A DNA stretch of 16,698 nt from DATMGU01 sp035555315 (GTDB lineage Bacteria; Pseudomonadota; Alphaproteobacteria; ATCC43930; CGMCC-115725), in assembly GCA_035555315.1 (NCBI GenBank), contig DATMGU010000034.1, positions 1 through 16,698 of the forward strand. The letters are read 5' to 3'. This document shows, one piece after another, positions 7,697-14,107 of this stretch. Below the pieces are notes generated by a model. The model saw only the letters and a list, made by a program, of their open reading frames with translations, did not search any database and was not told the DNA's origin. How positions within the stretch are numbered: position 1 is the first letter of the stretch; each line of letters starts with the position of its first letter. The translations under genes were made by a program, and so were the position numbers.

Positions 7697-7882
7697 GCCT
7701 CAGTCGCCGGGCGGCGGACGTCCGTCCGCCTTGGCTTTCGCACCATACGGTGCGCGCCTCTCGTCGGATCGGAGATCCGACTGCCGGCGTCAGGCGAAGC
7801 GATGCTTCGCCGAGAGCACGCCGTCGCTCGCGATACGATCTCAATGAGTTGCACTCATCGAGATGACGTATAAGCCGGCTTA
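7660..7882. repeat. Block of seven consecutive, unrelated stem-loops
   Basis: Non-coding stretch in which most bases belong to inverted repeats: (1) 7660-7696; (2) GGCGGAC/GTCCGCC 7713-7730, 4-nt loop; (3) CGCACC/GGTGCG 7739-7754, loop ATAC; (4) GTCGGATC/GATCCGAC 7763-7781, loop GGA; (5) GGCGAAGC/GCTTCGCC 7793-7811, loop GAT, enclosed by CGGCGT/ACGCCG (7785-7790 with 7818-7823); (6) ATACG-ATCTC-a-ATGAGT, loop TGC, ACTCAT-c-GAGAT-ga-CGTAT, 7833-7871, 16 bp; (7) perfect palindrome TAAGCCGGCTTA 7871-7882. Arms differ in sequence, so this is neither a tandem repeat nor a CRISPR. Several centres are about 25 nt apart. No protein reading frame here looks real. Together with 7883-7999 it forms a 344-bp gap before the next gene. 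Confidence 0.85.
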
Positions 7883-7932
7883 CGAAAACCCACGGCGAAG
7901 CGCGGTCGAACGCATTTCAGGGTCGCCATTTT

Positions 7933-7960
7933 CACGTCGCATAACCCGGCGCGGGACGTG
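7933..7960. promoter_or_regulatory. Inverted repeat CACGTC-N16-GACGTG upstream of the HD gene
   Basis: Perfect 6-bp arms (7933-7938, 7955-7960) in the leader of the HD/aldolase operon, 40 bp before the ATG at 8000. Symmetry and position fit a regulator site; no clear sigma-70 promoter could be picked out beside it. Confidence 0.3.
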
Positions 7961-7999
7961 CATACTGGCGATCTGGATCCAGCGGCGAGGAGACGTGCC

Positions 8000-8632
8000 A
8001 TGAACACTGTGAACTTCACCCAGATGAAGGATGGCACGCGCGACGACTATCTGATGCTGCAGGAAGCCGAGGACGCCTACATCGCGGGAACCGCCCCCCG
8101 CCTGCTGCGCGAGCTTGCCAGCCAGGCGGACGAGCCGATGGAAGGCTATAAGATCAACCGGCTGGAACACGCTCTGCAATCCGCGACCCGCGCCGAGCGC
8201 GAAGGCGCCGATGTCGACTGGATCGTCGCCGCCTTGCTGCACGATATCGGCGACGGCCTGGCGCCGCGCAATCACGACCGCTTCGCCGCCGAGATCCTGC
8301 GACCCTTCATCCGCGAGGAATGCACCTGGGTCGTCGAACGCCATGGCGCCTTTCAGATGGTCTATTACGCCCATCACTATGGCTGGAACCAATACGAGCG
8401 GGAGCGATACAAGGATCATCCGGCCTATCAATCCTGCGTGGATTTCTGCGAGCGATGGGACCAGAACAGCTTCGACCCCGGCTACGCGACCGAGACCCTG
8501 GATCATTTCGCCCCCATGGTTCACGCGGTGTTCGCGCGGAAGCCCTATGACGAAGCCGTTTTGCAGCCCGGCATCGTGCGTGGCCTGCCCGCTTTGGATC
8601 TTGAACCCGCCGCGCTGAGAGCGTCGGCGTAA
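8000..8632 (+). CDS. HD-domain protein, PhnZ-like mixed-valent diiron oxygenase family
   Basis: A 210-residue protein. ATG 8000 is preceded by GAGGAG with 7 nt spacing; an in-frame start at 7958 lacks this. The metal-ligand pattern of the PhnZ/TmpB type HD oxygenases is complete: His57 (LEHALQ), His81-Asp82 (LLHDIGD), His92 (NHDRF), His115 (VERHG) and Asp154 (ERWDQ). Spacing His57-His81 equals that of PhnZ as I recall it, and the later RWD motif is also typical. The family oxidatively cleaves C-P or C-C bonds (inositol-oxygenase fold). Positions that bind the phosphonate in PhnZ differ: the residue after HDIG is Asp85, not His, and the position four after His115 is Gln119, not Lys. The substrate is therefore probably not an aminophosphonate. 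It shares an operon with the aldolase 28 bp downstream. A plain phosphohydrolase is the alternative. Confidence 0.82.
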   Translation: MNTVNFTQMKDGTRDDYLMLQEAEDAYIAGTAPRLLRELASQADEPMEGYKINRLEHALQSATRAEREGADVDWIVAALLHDIGDGLAPRNHDRFAAEILRPFIREECTWVVERHGAFQMVYYAHHYGWNQYERERYKDHPAYQSCVDFCERWDQNSFDPGYATETLDHFAPMVHAVFARKPYDEAVLQPGIVRGLPALDLEPAALRASA

Positions 8633-8660
8633 CGAGTCGCTGAGAGAAGGAGATTTGCGA

Positions 8661-9431
8661 GTGTCGGATAATTTGAGCAAGCTGCCGGTCGCGCGCAGCC
8701 CGTTGGAACGTCAGGCTCGGGTCGATCTGGCCGCGGCGTTGCGGATCGCCGTCGCCAACGGCTTCCATGAAGGGATCGACAATCACTTCACCCTGACCGT
8801 GCCCGGCAAGCCGAACCGGTTCCTGCTCAACCCCTATGGCCTGCATTGGTCCGAGGTTCGGGCGAGCGACCTGCTGGAAGTGACGCTGGACGGTGCCATC
8901 ACGGAGGGCGACGGGATCGCCGATCGCACCGCCGTCTGCATCCATGGGCCGATCCACAAGCGCGGCTTTCCCTGCGTGCTGCACACCCACATGCCCTATA
9001 CCACGGCGCTGACCATGCTGGAGGACATGACCCTCGAAATGATCGGCCAGAACGCTCTCGGGTTCGCGGGCGGCATCGCCTATGACTACGCCTATGGCGG
9101 GTTGGCGCTGGACATGGATGAGGGCGAGCGCATGGCCGATGTCATGGGCGACAAGCCCGTGCTGATGCTGGCCAATCACGGCGTGATCGTCTGCGGCAAG
9201 TCGGTCGCCGATGCTTTCAACAGCCTGTATTTCCTGGAACGGGCCTGCCAGACGCAGATCCTCGCGATGTCGACCGGCAAGCCGCTGCACCGTGTCGCCG
9301 AGGATGTCGTGTCCAAGACCCGCGAGCAGTTCAACCATAGCGGCTTGCCGGCCGGCCAGAACGCCTATGACTACCATTTCACCGCGCTGAAGCGTCTGCT
9401 GGACAGGCGCGAGCCGGAATACGCCGAGTAA
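8661..9431 (+). CDS. Class II aldolase/adducin family protein
   Basis: A 256-residue zinc enzyme of the AraD/FucA class. The GTG at 8661 is chosen because AAGGAG (8647-8652) sits 8 nt before it; the TTG at 8655 would be too close. Catalytic and metal residues are in place: Glu37 in GFHEGIDNHFTL, His108 and His110 in LHTHMPYTT, and His173 in LANHGVIV. The family includes fuculose/ribulose-phosphate aldolases, epimerases and decarboxylases acting on small hydroxy or keto acids and sugar phosphates, often with a phosphate-binding loop; the loop here (residues ~26-32 and ~75-80) cannot be assigned to a known substrate. It lies 28 bp after the HD oxygenase gene and is probably co-transcribed and acts in the same pathway. 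Soluble, cytoplasmic. Confidence 0.9.
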   Translation: MSDNLSKLPVARSPLERQARVDLAAALRIAVANGFHEGIDNHFTLTVPGKPNRFLLNPYGLHWSEVRASDLLEVTLDGAITEGDGIADRTAVCIHGPIHKRGFPCVLHTHMPYTTALTMLEDMTLEMIGQNALGFAGGIAYDYAYGGLALDMDEGERMADVMGDKPVLMLANHGVIVCGKSVADAFNSLYFLERACQTQILAMSTGKPLHRVAEDVVSKTREQFNHSGLPAGQNAYDYHFTALKRLLDRREPEYAE

Positions 9432-9451
9432 AGCAGCGCGTTCCCGAGCGA

Positions 9452-9474
9452 GGCGGGGCCGTTCGGGCTCCGCC
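9452..9474. terminator. GC-rich hairpin after the aldolase gene
   Basis: GGCGGGGCC (9452-9460), loop GTTCG, GGCTCCGCC (9466-9474): nine pairs including one G-U. It lies 20 bp after the aldolase stop and 70 bp before the next start. No T-tract follows, so partial termination or mRNA protection is the most that can be proposed. Confidence 0.4.
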
Positions 9475-9544
9475 AAGCTCCCGATCGGCAAGGGCGGGCC
9501 GGATCGCAGAGTGTCCACCTCCCCGGCACCGGCCAGGGTGAACC

Positions 9545-10402
9545 ATGAGTTCCGATCATCGGATTGCGGCGGGCCGCGCCACGCTGGCCGTGGAAGTCGT
9601 CGGCAGGGGCGACCCTATTGTCTTTCTGCACGCCGCCATCTGCGATAGCCGCATGTGGCGCGCACAGCTGGATGGCGTCGGCGCCAACAATAAGGCTATC
9701 GCCTACGATCGACGCGGCTTTGGCGAGACCCGCGCCGAAAAGGAAGACTTTTCCGCGGTCGCGGACTTGATGGCGGTGATTGACGCCACAGCGAACGGCA
9801 CGCCTGCGATCCTCGTTGGATGCTCGGAGGGTGGGCGAATAGCGCTCGACGCCGCCCTTCGGCATCCATCCCATGTCCGTGCCCTATTTCTCATTTCGCC
9901 CAGCGTGAGCGGTGCGCCCGAGGCGATCTATCCGCCCGAAATCAAGGGCCTGATGGCCCAGCTGAAGGACGCCCAAGAGGTCGGCGATCTGGATCGGGTG
10001 AACGCGATTAAAGCGCGCCTTTTCCTGGACGGTCCACTGGCGCCCGAGGGTCGTGTCGTGGGTGAGGCTCGCCGGCTGTTCCTAGAGATGAACGGCATCG
10101 CGCTCCGGTCGCCGCCGATCGGGGCAAACCTTGATGTGGCACCCGCCTTCCCTCGTTTGGGCGAGATAGCGGCGCCGTCCCTGGTGATTTGTGGCGACCT
10201 CGAATTTCCCCATATTCAAGAACGAAGCCGTCATATTGCCACCACGATGTCGAACGGATCGTTCCGCGCGTTGACCGGCGCCGCCCATGTGGCGAGCCTG
10301 GTGCGACCGACCGAGGTCACGGGCCTGCTCGTGGAGTTCATCGATCGCTGCTCTGGCCGCCTACCGAAGATGAAACGCGGCCCTCCTGAGTCGTTGGCCT
10401 GA
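9545..10402 (+). CDS. Alpha/beta hydrolase
   Basis: A 285-residue alpha/beta-hydrolase-fold enzyme. The catalytic triad is visible: nucleophile Ser94 in GCSEGG (Gly-X-Ser-X-Gly), acid Asp218 in ICGDLEFPH, and His248 in GAAHVAS. The oxyanion strand is FLHAAICDSRMWRAQL, followed by AYDRRGFGETRAE. Esterase, lactonase, C-C hydrolase or haloperoxidase-like members share this layout, so the reaction is open. ATG 9545 has AGGGTG a few bases upstream. It follows the aldolase in the same direction after 113 bp containing a hairpin, so it may be weakly linked to that operon or separate. The last codons and stop fall inside the first copy of a 14-bp tandem repeat (10391-10432). The next gene is convergent. 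Confidence 0.9.
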   Translation: MSSDHRIAAGRATLAVEVVGRGDPIVFLHAAICDSRMWRAQLDGVGANNKAIAYDRRGFGETRAEKEDFSAVADLMAVIDATANGTPAILVGCSEGGRIALDAALRHPSHVRALFLISPSVSGAPEAIYPPEIKGLMAQLKDAQEVGDLDRVNAIKARLFLDGPLAPEGRVVGEARRLFLEMNGIALRSPPIGANLDVAPAFPRLGEIAAPSLVICGDLEFPHIQERSRHIATTMSNGSFRALTGAAHVASLVRPTEVTGLLVEFIDRCSGRLPKMKRGPPESLA

Positions 10403-10432
10403 ACTCGTTGGCCTGAACTCGGTGGCCTGAGC
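10391..10432. repeat. Three tandem 14-bp repeats over the hydrolase stop codon
   Basis: TCGTTGGCCTGAAC is repeated exactly at 10391-10404 and 10405-10418, and with two changes (TCGGTGGCCTGAGC) at 10419-10432. The first copy encodes the last residues and the TGA of the alpha/beta hydrolase. The repeat looks like a slippage duplication in the gap between two convergent genes. Confidence 0.9.
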
Positions 10433-10457
10433 GGCCGATCCGCTTTCATTCGGCAGC

Positions 10458-11432
10458 CTATTCGGCGCAGAGCGACCGAACCGCCGCCAGGATATCCGAG
10501 GCGTCGACCCGGTATTCCGCCTCCAGCACCGCCGCGTAGGGCACCGGCATGCGCGGCGCACCCAGGCGACGGACCGGGGCTTTCAGCCGGCCGAACAGCT
10601 CCTCGGCGGCGACCGCCGCCACCTCGGCACCAAAGCCGGATGCCAGAACCGCCTCATGCGCCACCAGCAGGCGTCCGGTGCGGGCGGCCGAGGCCAGCAC
10701 CATCTCGCGATCCCAGGGCCACAAGCTGCGCAGATCGATGATTTCCGCCTCGATGCCGTCGATGGCGGCCTGCCCGGCGGCGGTCAGCGCCTCGTGCACC
10801 AGGGCGGACCAGGTGACGATGGTGATGTCGCGGCCCGGACGGCGGATTTCGGCCCGGCCGATCGGCGTCAGATGATCGCCATCGGGCACCTCGCCTTCGA
10901 GCTGCCACAGGTTCTTATGCTCGAAATAGACGACCGGATCGTCCGAGCGGATCGCCGCCGCCAGCAGCCCGCGATTATCCGCCGGTGTCGCCGGGGCGAT
11001 TACCACCAGACCGGGAACATGAACGTACCAAGCCTCCAGCGACTGAGAATGCTGGGCCGCCGAGTTGCGCCACAACCCGGTGGGCTGGCGCACGACCAGC
11101 GGCACGCGGCCCTGGCCGCCGAACATGTAGCGATTCTTGGCCGCCTGGTTGATCAATTCGTCCATCGCGCAGAGCGCGAAATCGGCGAAGCGCATCTCGA
11201 CGATCGGCCGTGTGCCGACCAGGGCGGCGCCGACCGCCGCCCCCATGATCGCCGCCTCGGAGATCGGCGTATCGACGATGCGCGCCGGCCCGAACTCCTC
11301 CTGCAAACCACGATATTGGCCGAACACGCCGCCGCGCCCCAGATCCTCGCCCAATGCCCAAACCAGGGGATCGCGTCGCATCTCGTGCCGCACGGCTTGG
11401 CGCGCGGCCTCCTGATAGGTCATCACGGTCAC
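10458..11432 (-). CDS. Thiamine-diphosphate 2-oxo acid/acetoin dehydrogenase E1 beta subunit
   Basis: A 324-residue E1 beta chain (PdhB/AcoB family) that, with the alpha chain, decarboxylates a 2-oxo acid or cleaves acetoin using thiamine diphosphate. Typical segments: ALGEDLGRGGVFGQYRGLQEEFG, RIVDTPISEAAIMGAAVGAAL, PIVEMRFADFALCAMDELINQAAK, and the C-terminal domain LWPWDREMVLASAARTGRLLVAHEAV. The GTG at 11432 overlaps the TGA of the alpha gene (GTGA) and has GAGGTG just upstream; an ATG three codons in (11423) is an alternative. Length is normal. No E2 lipoyl transferase or E3 gene follows: the next gene is a convergent hydrolase, so the partner subunits must be elsewhere or the pair works differently. 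Confidence 0.93.
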   Translation of the reverse strand: MTVMTYQEAARQAVRHEMRRDPLVWALGEDLGRGGVFGQYRGLQEEFGPARIVDTPISEAAIMGAAVGAALVGTRPIVEMRFADFALCAMDELINQAAKNRYMFGGQGRVPLVVRQPTGLWRNSAAQHSQSLEAWYVHVPGLVVIAPATPADNRGLLAAAIRSDDPVVYFEHKNLWQLEGEVPDGDHLTPIGRAEIRRPGRDITIVTWSALVHEALTAAGQAAIDGIEAEIIDLRSLWPWDREMVLASAARTGRLLVAHEAVLASGFGAEVAAVAAEELFGRLKAPVRRLGAPRMPVPYAAVLEAEYRVDASDILAAVRSLCAE

Positions 11433-12415
11433 AACGCACCTCGCGCGGGCGGGGCGCCCAGGTCCTGGACATCGGCATAGGCGGCGGACGGATCCGGTGG
11501 TGCCGCGACCTCCGCCGCCGCTACCGCTCGCTCGATCAGCGCGAACTCCTCCGCCTCGATCGCATCGAGATCGCGCGCGGCCGCACCCAGCTCGATCAGT
11601 TTGATGCGGGCGAGGGTCAGCGGCTCGACCAGTTCATGCGCCGCCACCTCGGCCTCCTCGCGGTAGCGCGCCGGATCGGTCGCGGTATGGCCGCGCAGCC
11701 GATAGGTCCGGCAATGCAGGAAACGCGGCCCGCCACCGGCGCGGATCTCGGCGATCAACTCGCCGGCGGTATGGTCGACGGCCATGAGGTCGTTGCCGTC
11801 GATGGTGACGGCGCGCACGCCGATCGCCTCGGCACGGGCCGCCGGACCGCTGCCGCCGGTCACCGACGCGGTCCGCGTCATCGCCGAGAACCCGTTATCC
11901 TCGCACACGAACAGCACGGGCAGCGCGAAACTCGCCGCCCAATTCAGCGCTTCGAGGAACGGGCCGCGATTGGTCGCCCCATCGCCGAAGAAGGTGACGG
12001 CGAGCGCCTCGGAGCCCTTGAGACGCAGCCCTTGAGCGGCGCCGACCGCGATCGGCAGACCGGCGGCGACGACACCGTTGGCGCCCAGCATGCCGACCGA
12101 GAAATCCGCGATATGCAGCGATCCGCCCTTGCCGCCATTGGTGCCGGTCGATCGCCCGAACAACTCGGCCATCATGGCACCGGCATCCGCACCCTTGGCG
12201 ATGGTATGGCCGTGACCGCGATGGGTGCTGGTCAACACGTCGTCGATGCGAAGATTGGCGCAGACCCCGACGGCAACCGCCTCCTGGCCGGCCGAGGAAT
12301 GCACGGCACCGACCACTTTTCCGGCGCGGGCCGCGGCTTGCGCGGCATCCTCGAAGGCGCGGATCCTGACCATGGTCCGGTATAGCTCGGTCATACGGGC
12401 CAGATTGTTCTTCAC
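11429..12415 (-). CDS. Thiamine-diphosphate 2-oxo acid/acetoin dehydrogenase E1 alpha subunit
   Basis: A 328-residue E1 alpha chain (PdhA/AcoA family). The GTG at 12415 is chosen: it has GGAGGGGAG 5 nt upstream, and MKNNLARMTELYRTMVRIRAFED is the normal family start; the frame extends to 12502 but that part is not protein-like. The ThDP/Mg motif is GDGATN at residues 144-149, closed by Asn174 in CEDNGFS. The active-site loop THRGHGH (64-70), the TGTNGGKGGSLHI segment and the YRLRGHTATDPARYR loop are all present. It is co-transcribed with the beta gene (4-bp overlap). Gene pair without E2/E3, and HSSAGQEAVAVG near the N-terminus, fit acetoin-type or generic E1; substrate not determinable. It diverges from the gene at 12598. 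Confidence 0.93.
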   Translation of the reverse strand: MKNNLARMTELYRTMVRIRAFEDAAQAAARAGKVVGAVHSSAGQEAVAVGVCANLRIDDVLTSTHRGHGHTIAKGADAGAMMAELFGRSTGTNGGKGGSLHIADFSVGMLGANGVVAAGLPIAVGAAQGLRLKGSEALAVTFFGDGATNRGPFLEALNWAASFALPVLFVCEDNGFSAMTRTASVTGGSGPAARAEAIGVRAVTIDGNDLMAVDHTAGELIAEIRAGGGPRFLHCRTYRLRGHTATDPARYREEAEVAAHELVEPLTLARIKLIELGAAARDLDAIEAEEFALIERAVAAAEVAAPPDPSAAYADVQDLGAPPARGAL

Positions 12416-12438
12416 GTCCGCTCCCCTCCGCCATCGCG

Positions 12439-12524
12439 GCCGGTTCTTGAGGCCATGTCCCGACCCCTTCGTCAGTAACCTCGATCCGTGACACAAGATC
12501 ACGCCTTCGGCCAGCAGAACCGGC
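12439..12524. promoter_or_regulatory. Divergent control region with palindrome and distant inverted repeat
   Basis: The 182 bp between the divergent E1 alpha (12415) and tandem-domain (12598) genes hold CGTGA-N7-TCACG (12487-12503) and a perfect 9-bp inverted repeat, GCCGGTTCT (12439-12447) with AGAACCGGC (12516-12524), whose arms lie on either side of it. This could be one regulator serving both promoters. No clear -35/-10 pair was found. Confidence 0.4.
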
Positions 12525-12597
12525 TCGGGGAATCGATACGGCTTCTCCGAAGCAGGCGACAGGCCTCATTATGCTCGAAAATTCTCGGGGGATGCGC

Positions 12598-13431
12598 ATG
12601 CAGGAACGCCTAACCGATGGCATCAGCGTCGAGCCATCGGTCACCAAACTGGGCCCTGCGCATCGCGGCAGCGTCCTGGTCGCCGGGTCCCATGGCGGCC
12701 GCTACGCGGCGTGGCTGGCTGTCCGGGCAGGCGTTCGCGGGGTGATCTTGAACGATGCCGGGCGCGGCCTCGAAGACGCCGGCATCGCCGGTATCCATTG
12801 GCTGGACGACATCGAGCTACCGGCCGCGACGGTCGACGCCTGGAGCGCCAGGATCGGCGACGGCGCCGACATGATGGCACGCGGCCGTATCAGCGCGGTC
12901 AATCGGACGGCGGCGGCGCTCGGCTGCGCCGTCGGCATGGCGGCGCTCGACGCGGCACGGGCGATGACCCGCGCGCCGCTGATCGACCGCGCAATCCCCA
13001 TGCTCGACGAAGGCCGGCAGCTGCTGCGCGCGGCGGGGGCGCAGCCGGCGATCTGGGCGCTCGATTCAGCCGCCTTGGTCCGGTCGGAGGATGCCGGCGC
13101 CGTGCTGATCATCGGCTCCCACGGGGGTGCCCCGGGCGGCGATCCGGCGCGGGCGCTGCAGGCCGACGCGCTGGCGGCCGTGTTCAACGACGCGGGCATC
13201 GGCATCGATCGGGCCGGCCTGTCACGCTTGCCGATGCTCGATAGCCGAGGCATCGCGGCCGCCACCGTCGGCGCCGCCACCGCCCGGATCGGCGAAGGCG
13301 ACAGCGCCTGGCGGACCGGCATCATTTCCGTCGTCAACGACACGGCCCGCGAAAAGGGTGGCCGCCCCGGCCAGACCGTGCCCGATTTCGTGGCGACAAT
13401 AACAACGACGCCTTGGAGAGAGCCCGAATGA
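12598..13431 (+). CDS. Uncharacterised protein with two copies of a GSHGG/NDAG domain
   Basis: I do not recognise a named family. The 277-residue protein consists of two homologous halves. Half 1 (about 24-112): SVLVAGSHGGRYAAW, RGVILNDAGRGLEDAGIAG, LPAATVDAWSARIGDGADM, GRISAVNRTAAALG. Half 2 (about 167-258): AVLIIGSHGGAPGG, AAVFNDAGIGIDRAGLSRL, IAAATVGAATARIGEGDSA, GIISVVNDTAREKG. Alternating hydrophobic strands and Gly-rich turns suggest a Rossmann-like alpha/beta fold, with GSHGG and NDAG at strand ends as likely ligand or metal sites. No signal peptide. Start is uncertain: ATG 12598 has GGGGG 6 nt upstream, but ATGs at 12592 and 12571 are in frame. A 9-bp inverted repeat (12613-12641) lies in the early coding region. 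It diverges from the E1 pair and may share regulation with it. Confidence 0.75.
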   Translation: MQERLTDGISVEPSVTKLGPAHRGSVLVAGSHGGRYAAWLAVRAGVRGVILNDAGRGLEDAGIAGIHWLDDIELPAATVDAWSARIGDGADMMARGRISAVNRTAAALGCAVGMAALDAARAMTRAPLIDRAIPMLDEGRQLLRAAGAQPAIWALDSAALVRSEDAGAVLIIGSHGGAPGGDPARALQADALAAVFNDAGIGIDRAGLSRLPMLDSRGIAAATVGAATARIGEGDSAWRTGIISVVNDTAREKGGRPGQTVPDFVATITTTPWREPE

Positions 13432-13478
13432 CGCCCGAGCGGACCAACAGAGCGACCCGCCGCATGACCGGTGGCTGA
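13428..13478 (+). CDS. Possible 16-codon remnant coupled to the tandem-domain gene
   Basis: ATG 13428 overlaps the preceding stop (ATGA) and has GGAG 9 nt upstream, an arrangement usual for a real following gene, yet the frame (MTPERTNRATRRMTGG) ends after 16 codons. It may be the start of an operon gene truncated where the toxin-antitoxin island begins, or chance. No homology recognised. The remaining bases to 13564 hold nothing I can name beyond a loose AGCCGC/GCGGCT inverted repeat. Confidence 0.25.
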   Translation: MTPERTNRATRRMTGG

Positions 13479-13564
13479 TCTACAGCCGCTTGCTGCACAC
13501 AGATCGTTGATCCGCGGCTTGCAAGAGAGGCCGGGAAACACCCTTCTGCCGCCGACCTCGTCAC

Positions 13565-13593
13565 TTGCACATACGCAGGCCCATGCGTATGTT
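13565..13593 (+). promoter_or_regulatory. Promoter with embedded 24-bp operator for the RHH operon
   Basis: -35 TTGCAC (13565-13570) and -10 TATGTT (13588-13593) have a 17-bp spacer. Between and over them lies a near-perfect palindrome: ACATACGCA (13569-13577), 6-bp spacer, TGCGTATGT (13584-13592). An RHH repressor encoded just downstream (13620) would be expected to bind such a site and control its own operon. Confidence 0.65.
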
Positions 13594-13619
13594 TGTCTCG
13601 GTGGATGGAGGCTCCCGAT

Positions 13620-13901
13620 ATGGTTGTTGCAGCGTTGACCGCCGGCGCCGAAGTGCGCAGCACCCGACTGACCACCTTGGTCAGCGAGTCCGAGAATGCG
13701 ACGATCGCGAAGAAGGCCGAGGCTGCCGGTCTATCGGTAAGCGCCTATCTGCGGGAGCTGGCGCTCGGCTCCGGGGCCGAGGCTAGCGACGAAGCGGCGG
13801 CGCTTCGAGAATTCGACATCATGATCGATCGGATGGAAGGCGATCTCGATGGCGCGATCGCAGAGCTATCCGCGGCCATTTCCCGCATGGACGCCCTGTG
13901 A
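13620..13901 (+). CDS. Ribbon-helix-helix DNA-binding protein (CopG/MobC-like)
   Basis: A 93-residue protein. ATG 13620 has a perfect GGAGG (13607-13611) 8 nt upstream, so it is preferred over in-frame TTG 13593 or ATG 13605. The segment EVRSTRLTTLVSESENATIAKKAEAAGLSVSAYLRELALG has the RHH pattern: a beta strand, then two helices with the GLSVSAYLR turn found in CopG/MobC-like proteins. The C-terminal half is an acidic helix (EFDIMIDRMEGDLDGAIAELSAAI) that could be a partner-binding region. The operator at 13569-13592 suggests autoregulation. The stop overlaps the GTG of the next gene (GTGA). It may be an antitoxin-like repressor or a mobilisation accessory protein; no relaxase is in view. 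Confidence 0.8.
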   Translation: MVVAALTAGAEVRSTRLTTLVSESENATIAKKAEAAGLSVSAYLRELALGSGAEASDEAAALREFDIMIDRMEGDLDGAIAELSAAISRMDAL

Positions 13902-14107
13902 GCGTTTGGTTCGAACGCATAGCCCGTCTCGCGGCGTTGAGCGAGCGGGTTACGACGTTGACGGATGGTGTCAAAGGACTGGCGGCCAAGGTGGAGAACC
14001 ATCAGACCCGCTTGGTCCGCCTGGAAACCATCGTCGAAATCACCAGGCCAGACGGCGGTGTGATGCGGATTTCAGGCGAGCCAGGCTCCAAGGCGCCCCG
14101 CAAGTGA
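13898..14107 (+). CDS. Small coiled-coil protein in the RHH operon
   Basis: A 69-residue protein, GTG start overlapping the RHH gene's stop by 4 bp. Residues ~5-48 form a heptad-like helix (LSERVTTLTDGVKGLAAKVENHQTRLVRLETIVEI) that should form a coiled coil; a short basic tail follows. Similar short proteins ending in RLVRLETxxE occur in alphaproteobacteria near RHH genes (from memory). No enzymatic motif. Function unknown; it could be the partner of the RHH protein, for example its toxin or a scaffold. Its own stop overlaps the next GTG in the same way, so the three genes are tightly coupled. Confidence 0.75.
   Translation: MSVWFERIARLAALSERVTTLTDGVKGLAAKVENHQTRLVRLETIVEITRPDGGVMRISGEPGSKAPRK

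Noticed and set aside
7660..7882. CRISPR array or REP/BIME cluster
   Set aside because: No repeated unit: the hairpin arms differ from one another and there are no uniform spacers.
8307..9518. 403-codon minus-strand ORF
   Set aside because: Antisense to the HD and aldolase genes, which have clear motifs; no domain recognised in the antisense frame.
10656..12385. Long plus-strand frames over the E1 genes
   Set aside because: Shadows of the E1 beta and alpha genes; low-complexity composition and no ribosome sites.
12487..12503. CRP/FNR site
   Set aside because: The half-sites CGTGA/TCACG are 7 bp apart, not 6 (CRP) or 4 (FNR), so it is listed only as an unassigned palindrome.
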